Assembly (NCBI GenBank): GCA_903829565.1
Contig: CAIKQM010000235.1
Span: forward strand, 1-12,736
Direction of reading: 5' to 3'
DNA: 12,736 nt
DNA from: an uncultured Planctomycetota bacterium
GTDB taxonomy: Bacteria > Planctomycetota > UBA1135 > GCA-002686595
Of this stretch, positions 6,830 to 12,736 are shown piece after piece. The notes beneath the pieces were generated by a model. That model saw only the letters and a program-made list of their open reading frames with translations, searched no databases and was not told the origin of the DNA. How positions within the stretch are numbered: position 1 is the first letter of the stretch; every line of letters starts with the position of its first letter. A program made the position numbers and the translations under genes.

Positions 6830-8542
6830 ATGCTGTACGCCGCACTCTCTGCCTTGGATGCATCCTCGGACACAGTGCGGTCGCTACATGCGTCTGTGCT
6901 GGCGAGCGAGTTGCATAGTCTGCAAGCCAAGCGCGCACCGACCCCGCGTACATGGTTCTACCTGCCTTACGACCAACTCACCGATGAGTTGGGCCCGTGG
7001 TCACGGCTAGCGCCGCAGCAAGTCGGCATCGTGCTCGTGGAGACGGCCGCGAAGGCGCGGCGGCGTCCTTACCACCAGCAGAAGCTCGCCTTCCTCTTGG
7101 CGAATCAGCGTCGTTTTGCGCTGGAGCAAGCGGCGCGTGGCGTGGCGGTGGAGTACCTCATCAGTCGCGAGTCCTATGCGACCGTGCTCGCGGCTTGGGT
7201 CACCCAGCATCAACCGCTCGTGATGATGGAAGCCGCCGAACGCGAGCTGCGCGTGGAGCTAGCTGACTTAGTCAAGCAAGGCCTGCTCAGCGTGGTAGCC
7301 CACGAGGGTTGGTTGACCCGCACCGAGCTCTTTGAGCAAGCCTGTGGTGTCCAGAGTCCTTGGCGCATGGACGCCTTCTACCGCGAGGCGCGTCGTGCAA
7401 CCGGCATCTTGATGGAGCGTGGCAAGCCCGTGGGCGGGCGTTTCAGCTTTGATGGCGAGAACCGCAAGCCGTGGTCGGGCACGCCGCCGGCTCCTGTTGT
7501 GCCGCGCTTTCAGCACGGGGCCTTGGAGGCCGAAGTGGAGGCGTTGGTGCGCACGCAGTTTGGCACACATCCTGGCCGCGTGGATCTGGGCGCGCTCCCG
7601 ACAACGAAAGCCCATGCTCATGAGTGCTGGGACTTCGCCTTGCGCGAATGTCTCGAGCACTTTGGTCCGTATGAGGACGCCATGTCGCGCTCCTCGCGCA
7701 CCCTGTTTCATACGCGCATTGCACACCTGCTGAATGTGTCTCGTTTGCTGCCGGTGACTGTGGTCAAGGCGGCAGTGCAGAGCACGGCACCTCTCGCGAG
7801 TGTCGAGGGCTTTGTGCGGCAGGTGCTGGGTTGGCGTGAGTTCGTGCGCCACGTGCATCGTGCCACAGACGGCTTCCGCGACTTGCCCGGGGTGCCACGA
7901 GCCCAGCAGGTGCGCGCCACCGACGCAGGCTGGTGGACCTTGTCTGGTTTGGTTGACAGGCCGCACCATGCCGAGGCCGCACCCGCAGCACTTGCCGCTC
8001 ACAATCCGTTGCCGCCTGCATGGTGGGGCCATGCCTCCGGCCTCGCGTGTTTGGATCGCGTCGTGCGCACCGTGATGGAGGATGCTTGGTGTCACCACAT
8101 CGAACGCTTGATGGTGCTGGCCAACATCGCAGCTCTCTTGGATGTGGATGCACGCGAGCTGACGGACTGGTTTTGGTGTGCCTTTGTCGATGCCTATGAC
8201 TGGGTGGTGGAACCGAATGTGCTCAGCATGGGGACCTTCGCCACTGGGGATGTCATGACGACCAAGCCGTACATCGCCGGCTCGGCGTACATCGACAAGA
8301 TGAGCGACGACTGTGCAGGGTGTGCGTTCACACCGGGCAAGGACTGTCCCTTGACCTCGTTGTACTGGGCCTACTTGGACCGTCACGCACAGGCGTTAGC
8401 CGGCAATCCTCGTCTCCTGATGCCGTTGCGTTCCCTAGCCAAGCGCGATCCAGCCAAACGCAGTGCCGATGCACGTGTGTACGCCACAGTCTCGGCAGTG
8501 CTGGCCAAGGGCGCACGCTTGGATCCCAAGCAGTTGATGTAG
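6830..8542 (+). CDS. FeS-type bacterial cryptochrome/photolyase, PhrB-like (570 aa)
   Basis: This flavoprotein belongs to the prokaryotic (6-4) photolyase / CryPro group (DPRP), which repairs UV (6-4) photoproducts using FAD, a ribityllumazine antenna and a [4Fe-4S] cluster. Aligned by eye to recalled Agrobacterium PhrB, the four cluster ligands are Cys407, Cys495, Cys498 and Cys506. Other conserved parts are FYREARRATGILM, the GGRFSFDGENRKPW segment, VEGFVRQVLGWREF, HHIERLM with the catalytic-region His422/His423, and TKPYIAGSAYIDKMSD. The third-to-fourth ligand spacing is seven residues against twelve in PhrB. The protein has about 40 extra residues before the first strand (TWFYLPYDQL), making it longer than the usual ~510. 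A GTG at 6809 would add seven residues and overlap the divergent gene; the ATG at 6830, with a -10-like box before it, is preferred. Confidence 0.93.
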   Translation: MLYAALSALDASSDTVRSLHASVLASELHSLQAKRAPTPRTWFYLPYDQLTDELGPWSRLAPQQVGIVLVETAAKARRRPYHQQKLAFLLANQRRFALEQAARGVAVEYLISRESYATVLAAWVTQHQPLVMMEAAERELRVELADLVKQGLLSVVAHEGWLTRTELFEQACGVQSPWRMDAFYREARRATGILMERGKPVGGRFSFDGENRKPWSGTPPAPVVPRFQHGALEAEVEALVRTQFGTHPGRVDLGALPTTKAHAHECWDFALRECLEHFGPYEDAMSRSSRTLFHTRIAHLLNVSRLLPVTVVKAAVQSTAPLASVEGFVRQVLGWREFVRHVHRATDGFRDLPGVPRAQQVRATDAGWWTLSGLVDRPHHAEAAPAALAAHNPLPPAWWGHASGLACLDRVVRTVMEDAWCHHIERLMVLANIAALLDVDARELTDWFWCAFVDAYDWVVEPNVLSMGTFATGDVMTTKPYIAGSAYIDKMSDDCAGCAFTPGKDCPLTSLYWAYLDRHAQALAGNPRLLMPLRSLAKRDPAKRSADARVYATVSAVLAKGARLDPKQLM

Positions 8543-8600
8543 GTAGCCACAGGACTCACATGCGCGCGGTACCATGGTGAGACCTCGCTCCCCCGCATGA
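8543..8600 (+). promoter_or_regulatory. Intergenic region before the kinase gene with -10-like box and a possible 8-codon upstream ORF
   Basis: TACCAT (8570-8575) is a TANNNT box that would start a leader of about 14 nucleotides. An ATG at 8574 opens a tiny frame (M-V-R-P-R-S-P-A) that ends at TGA 8598-8600, overlapping the kinase ATG at 8597 as ATGA. If the mRNA begins at the predicted place, the tiny ORF's start would lie upstream of it, so the two ideas are alternatives. No Shine-Dalgarno is found near 8597. Confidence 0.25.
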
Positions 8601-11600
8601 GTGCAAGTACGCAGTCCGCTGGCTTACCCTCGAACATCGCCGAGCGCTTGTTTGCCGAGCATGTTGCGCAGCTGGAGCGCGGAGAGCCAGTCGACTTCGA
8701 AGCGTTCTGCCAAGCGCACCCTGAACACGCGCAAGACCTGCGGCGTTGTCATGCGGACTGGACCAACTGGCTGTCCGTGGTGGAGCGTATGTCGGGTTTG
8801 GATGCTCCGCCCAAAGCCATCGGCTCGCTTCTGGATCGGCTGCGCAGACACACAGCTTCCGCCGATCGGTTCCGCGTGGAAGGCGAGGTCGGGCGCGGGG
8901 GCATGGGCTCTGTGCTGCGCGTGTGGGATGAGGATCTACGCCGGCCGCTGGCGATGAAGGTGGCGCTGCCAGGCGAGCGTGACATGCGCACGCTGGGTCG
9001 TTTCGTCGAGGAAGCCCAAATCACCGCCCAGTTGGATCACCCTGGGATCGTGCCTGTGCACGAAGCCGGCGTCGATCAACGCGGTGATGTGTGGTTCACC
9101 ATGCGTCTGGTACACGGTGACGACTTGCGCGTCATCTACCAACGTGTGGCCGATGGTCAAAACGGCTGGACACGCACGCGTGCTTTGGGTGTCCTGCTCA
9201 AAGTCTGCGAGGCGATGAGCTACGCCCACGACCGGGGCGTGCTGCACCGCGACCTGAAACCCGCCAACATCATGGTGGGTAACTACGGCGAGGTGTACGT
9301 GATGGACTGGGGCCTCGCCCGAGTCGAAGGCCGGCCAGACTTGCATGACCTTGCCCTGGTCGAAGTGCCTGCGTCTGCTGCTGCACCTGTGGCCAGCAGC
9401 CGCGCCGATCTGCGCCAGCAAGACCGTCATGCCACGCTCTTGACGCGTGATGGCCAGGTGCTCGGCACGCCGGCGTACATGGCTCCTGAACAAGCGCACG
9501 GCGACAAAGCGGCGACGGATCGGCGCGCCGATGTGTACGCGGTGGGAGCAATGCTCTACCACTTGCTGGCGGGACGCGCTCCGTACCAAGTGGGGCACAC
9601 CACTCGCCCGGACCATGAGTTGTTAGAGCTGTTGCGCCAAGGCCCACCAGCACCCGTACAACACCACAGCGCGGAGGTCAGTCCAGAACTGCTGGCGATC
9701 GTGGACCGCGCCATGCGTCGCGATCCTGCGCAACGCTATGCCGACATGACGGAGTTGGCCGCTGACTTGCGCGCGTACCTCGAAGGGCGTGTGGTCAAAG
9801 CCCACCAAACGGGCACTTGGGCCGAAACGCGCAAGTGGGTGCAGCGCAACCGCGCCTTAGCCGCATCGTTGGTCGGCACGATGTTGGCGCTGGTCACGGG
9901 CCTTGTGGTGGCGTCACGCTTTGCAGCCGAGGCCTCTAATCAAGCGCAGCGCACAGCGCAGTTGAACACCGAGCTCCTTGCCCAGAGTCGCGACCTCAAG
10001 TTGCGCGGGTTGCTGCAGGATGTGGCGCGTTTGCGCGCTGCGACGCGCAATGCCGAGCTTGCGCGTGCGCTGGGTGTCTCGGCGCACCAGTGGTGGGTCA
10101 ATGAAGCGCAGCACCTGGTCCTTGGTCGAGCTGACGATGGTGCAGGTGGATGGTCACCGGGGCTTGCTGATGTGCGTCGCAGGCTCGAGGAAGTGCGTGC
10201 CTTGGCGCTGCCGTACACGGACGCCGATCGTCAGCAGGACTTTGACACGCATCCCAAGCGCCATCAGCTGCCGGATCGTCCCAGCTATCCAGCTAGTCCT
10301 ACGCCTCCCTTTGAGTATCGCACGGTGCTCGTTCAGGCTCAGTACCGCTGGCAAGCGCGCATGCTGGGGGTGGAGCCTTGGCCGGATGTGCAGTCAGTGG
10401 CGGGCAAGCTGCGTGAGCAACACTTGCCAGAGGACTTTGAAGGCAGGCTGCGTGCGTTGCGCGCTGCGACTAGTGTGCGTCCCGACTATCGCGCGTTGGA
10501 TGGTCGTCTGATGCCGGTTGCGGCCGACCTTCTGCAACAAGCGGAGCCTGATCGTCGAGCTGCGGCCTTGTCGACGCAAGCGTTGGTGTGGGCCCGCAGT
10601 GCTCGCTTCGCGGAGGCGCTGGCCGCGTTGGAGGAAGCACGTGCACTCGCCGTTCCTGCAGAGGCCGCACAGATGGAGCGTGACGCGCGCTTGATTGAAG
10701 CACAGGCTGCTGCTTGGGACTCCAGCCAGCGCTCCGCGCGTGAGTACGAGCTGGACGGCCTGCGCGTCCAGCTTGAAGAAGCTCAGCATGCACTCGAAGT
10801 GGAAAACGCACGACTGCGCGTCTTGTGTGACACTCGACGCACGTGGCGTTACAGCGACAGTCAAACGCAGTGGTGGCATGACCAACTGGTGTTGCTGCAA
10901 AGCGAGTTGGAGTTGCTGGACAGCCTGCTGCAATACGCCGAACTCACGACTCGCAGGCCCGAGGCCGCGCGGTTGTGGGCCGAAGTGGCTGCTGATGTAG
11001 CCGCCAATCCAAGCTATGCCGGAGTGCAATGGCACAGCGGTCGTTTGACGCCGCAGCTAGGCTTGCTGCCTCTAGGGAAGTGTCCGCAGAGTGGGTTGTG
11101 GGAATTCGTGCATCTGCAATCGGGTGATGCGCCATCGCGTAAGGCTGACGGCACATGGGAGCTCCGGCCCGAAGTAGGCCTGATCTTCGTCTTGATTCCC
11201 GGTGGTCGGATCCCACGCGAAGAGCACGTCGGTGGCGATCTGGCAAGGCAATGGGCCCCGCTCACGGAGGTGGATCTCTCTCCGTTCTTCCTTTCCAAGT
11301 ACGAGATGACACAGGCCCAGTGGAACCGAGTCTCGGAGTGGCAAGGCCTGCACGGAGAGCCCGACCCGTTGCATCCAGCGAACTTCCTCAGTTGGCAACA
11401 GTGTCAAGCTACCTTTACACGTTGTTTGGGATGGATAGACTTGCCTACCGAAGCGCAGTGGGAGTATGCGTGTCGAGCTGGTACCACAACCGCATGGTGG
11501 ACAGGCACGACCGAGAGCAGCCTGGAAGGTGCTGCTCAAGTGGATGGCTTGCACGATGTGGCGGCCGAGTTCGTGCACATGCTTCCCGTCGGCAGCTTGC

Positions 11601-11857
11601 GCCCGAATCCGTTCGGTCTGCATGACATGCACGGCAATGTGTGGGAATGGTGCAAGGACACCTACGGAGGCACCGGGATGCGCGCACTTGACGGAGATCA
11701 CAGCAGCGACCGCGAAGGCGGCGCGGATCGGATCTTCCGCGGCGGCTCGTATCTGAATTCGCCGAGCTTTGCGCGTGCAGGTTTCCGCTTTAGCTACGCG
11801 CCTGGACGCCGGCTCCCGACCTTGGGCCTGCGTCCTGCAATGGCTGTGTTGCCCTAA
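8597..11857 (+). CDS. Membrane Ser/Thr protein kinase (PknB-type) with C-terminal SUMF1/FGE-sulfatase-like domain (1086 aa)
   Basis: The N-terminal ~85 residues (ERLFAEHVAQLERGEPVDFE and following) are the short helical region common before planctomycete kinases. The kinase domain, about 92-395, has glycine loop GRGGMGSV (99-106), Lys121, HRDLKPAN with catalytic Asp219, DWG instead of DFG (237-239) and GTPAYMAPEQ in the activation segment; all catalytic residues are present. One membrane helix lies at about 421-441. A helical, partly coiled-coil region follows (about 445-810). The last ~225 residues are a SUMF1 domain: VLIPGGRI, LSKYEMTQAQWNRV, LPTEAQWEYACRAG, NPFGLHDMHGNVWEWC and IFRGGSY. 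The two catalytic Cys of true FGE are replaced by Asn1054 and Ala1059, so it probably binds ligands or proteins rather than making formylglycine. Expected topology is kinase inside, SUMF1 outside. It follows the photolyase by 54 bases. Confidence 0.93.
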   Translation: MSASTQSAGLPSNIAERLFAEHVAQLERGEPVDFEAFCQAHPEHAQDLRRCHADWTNWLSVVERMSGLDAPPKAIGSLLDRLRRHTASADRFRVEGEVGRGGMGSVLRVWDEDLRRPLAMKVALPGERDMRTLGRFVEEAQITAQLDHPGIVPVHEAGVDQRGDVWFTMRLVHGDDLRVIYQRVADGQNGWTRTRALGVLLKVCEAMSYAHDRGVLHRDLKPANIMVGNYGEVYVMDWGLARVEGRPDLHDLALVEVPASAAAPVASSRADLRQQDRHATLLTRDGQVLGTPAYMAPEQAHGDKAATDRRADVYAVGAMLYHLLAGRAPYQVGHTTRPDHELLELLRQGPPAPVQHHSAEVSPELLAIVDRAMRRDPAQRYADMTELAADLRAYLEGRVVKAHQTGTWAETRKWVQRNRALAASLVGTMLALVTGLVVASRFAAEASNQAQRTAQLNTELLAQSRDLKLRGLLQDVARLRAATRNAELARALGVSAHQWWVNEAQHLVLGRADDGAGGWSPGLADVRRRLEEVRALALPYTDADRQQDFDTHPKRHQLPDRPSYPASPTPPFEYRTVLVQAQYRWQARMLGVEPWPDVQSVAGKLREQHLPEDFEGRLRALRAATSVRPDYRALDGRLMPVAADLLQQAEPDRRAAALSTQALVWARSARFAEALAALEEARALAVPAEAAQMERDARLIEAQAAAWDSSQRSAREYELDGLRVQLEEAQHALEVENARLRVLCDTRRTWRYSDSQTQWWHDQLVLLQSELELLDSLLQYAELTTRRPEAARLWAEVAADVAANPSYAGVQWHSGRLTPQLGLLPLGKCPQSGLWEFVHLQSGDAPSRKADGTWELRPEVGLIFVLIPGGRIPREEHVGGDLARQWAPLTEVDLSPFFLSKYEMTQAQWNRVSEWQGLHGEPDPLHPANFLSWQQCQATFTRCLGWIDLPTEAQWEYACRAGTTTAWWTGTTESSLEGAAQVDGLHDVAAEFVHMLPVGSLRPNPFGLHDMHGNVWEWCKDTYGGTGMRALDGDHSSDREGGADRIFRGGSYLNSPSFARAGFRFSYAPGRRLPTLGLRPAMAVLP

Positions 11858-12736
11858 GTGCGCAGGGTGATGCCGCGTGCTTGCAGCGCACGCTCGACTA
11901 GCTCGCCTTCGCCACGCTTGCGTGTTTCGATCAGCACATCGATGTCGACGAAGCCCAACGGCACACGCCAGCCGGCGCGGTAGTGCTGCACATCGACGAT
12001 GTTGCTGCCTTGCTCGGCCAACACCTCGACAATGCGCCTGAGCTGACCGGGCAAGTCCGGCGTGCGCAAGCGCAGCACATGCGTCCGTCCGGCGCGTTCC
12101 AAGCCATTCTCAATGATGCGCGCCATCAAGTGCAGATCGATGTTGCCGCCGCTGACGATCGTGCCGATCTTCTTGGCGCCTTGGATCTTGCCCGCGAGGA
12201 TCGCGGCGATGCCAGGCACACCCGCTGCTTCGGCAACAACCTTGCTCTTCTCGATCGTTTGCAGCACCGCATCGACGATCTCGTCTTCTTCCACGGTGAT
12301 GCACTCGTCGACATGGCGCCGCACGAGCTCCCATGTCCATTGACCGACGACACCCACACGGATGCCATCGGCGATGGTGCGCGGATCGGCCACAGGTGAG
12401 GGTTGACCACTCTGGAACGAATGGACCATCGGTGCTGCACCAGCAGCTTGCACACCGATGATGCGCGTCTTGGGCGAGAGTGCTTTGTAGGCCAACGCCA
12501 TACCCGCACACAATCCACCGCCGCCAATCGGGATGACAACGGCATCTAGGTCGGGCGCATCCTCGAGGAACTCTAAGCCCGCGGTGCCTTGGCCCAAGAT
12601 GATGTCGGGATCATCAAAGGCCGGCACGATGATGCTGTTCTCACGCGCGGCGAGCTCGCGCATGTGCGCTTGTGCTTGATCAAAGCTCTCGCCGTGCAGG
12701 ATTACGCGTGCGCCAAAGCCCTCGGTGCGCTGCACC
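11854..12736 (-). CDS. ilvA: Threonine ammonia-lyase with C-terminal ACT domain, 5' end outside window
   Basis: This PLP enzyme converts L-threonine to 2-oxobutanoate and ammonia, the first step of isoleucine synthesis or of threonine breakdown. The visible 293 residues start inside the catalytic domain (RTEGFGARVILHG). They include PAFDDPDIILGQGTAGLEFLED, the PLP phosphate-binding loop GGGGLCAG, ADGIRVGVVGQWTWELVRRHVD and the VSGGNIDLHLMARII segment near the end of the catalytic fold. A single ACT domain follows (HVLRLRTPDLPGQLRRIVEVL onward, the last ~75 residues), the arrangement of medium-length enzymes (TdcB-like core plus one ACT) rather than long IlvA with two. The PLP lysine lies outside the window. 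The TAG stop overlaps the TAA of the convergent kinase gene (CTAA). Which ligand the ACT domain senses cannot be told. Confidence 0.92.
   Translation of the reverse strand, partial: VQRTEGFGARVILHGESFDQAQAHMRELAARENSIIVPAFDDPDIILGQGTAGLEFLEDAPDLDAVVIPIGGGGLCAGMALAYKALSPKTRIIGVQAAGAAPMVHSFQSGQPSPVADPRTIADGIRVGVVGQWTWELVRRHVDECITVEEDEIVDAVLQTIEKSKVVAEAAGVPGIAAILAGKIQGAKKIGTIVSGGNIDLHLMARIIENGLERAGRTHVLRLRTPDLPGQLRRIVEVLAEQGSNIVDVQHYRAGWRVPLGFVDIDVLIETRKRGEGELVERALQARGITLRT

Noticed and set aside
7268..8386. Long open frame (372 codons) antisense to the photolyase
   Set aside because: It covers a strongly supported photolyase on the other strand, resembles no family, and long antisense frames are expected in high-GC coding DNA.
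1..12736. Mobile elements, CRISPR arrays, tRNA or rRNA genes
   Set aside because: Coding genes fill nearly the whole window and no direct-repeat series, transposase or cloverleaf-like sequence was recognised.

Overview
The window is a dense, high-GC bacterial chromosome segment with nine protein genes plus the ends of two more. A planctomycete (Planctomycetota) is the best guess. It carries a DUF1552 protein end, a large Ser/Thr kinase with a DWG motif fused through one membrane segment to an FGE-sulfatase (SUMF1) domain, and almost no Shine-Dalgarno sequences. No tRNA, rRNA, CRISPR array, insertion sequence or phage gene was seen. No gene-free stretch exceeds 63 bases.

Layout, left to right: end of a DUF1552 gene (+); a two-gene ABC export module, YbbP-like permease and YbbA-like ATPase (-); a TesA-like SGNH esterase lipoprotein (+); a VOC/PhnB-like protein (-); a NAGPA-type phosphodiester glycosidase lipoprotein (+); an operon of a peroxiredoxin-like gene followed by a thioredoxin-fold (ATP10-like) lipoprotein (-); an FeS-type bacterial photolyase/cryptochrome (+); the kinase-SUMF1 fusion (+); and the 3' part of threonine ammonia-lyase (-). 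Genes alternate in direction. All four convergent pairs have stop codons that overlap or lie within a few bases of each other.

The main discovery is at 6253-6822. The minus-strand peroxiredoxin-like gene is interrupted at codon 44 by an in-frame TGA, placed exactly where the family has the first Cys of its CxxC redox motif (FGUTFC). Two perfect 6-bp hairpins follow the TGA, each with a G in the first two loop positions, as expected for a bacterial SECIS element. The gene itself ends in TGA, so the code is not simply recoded. This is very likely a selenoprotein that automatic gene callers would truncate to start at 6675. It is paired with a thioredoxin-fold lipoprotein and diverges from the photolyase, which suggests a light or oxidative stress setting.

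Other points of interest are the conserved tesA / ybbA-ybbP arrangement, -10-like TANNNT boxes sitting 6-9 bases before start codons (probable leaderless mRNAs), a photolyase with a shortened iron-sulfur loop, and a SUMF1 domain without the catalytic cysteines.
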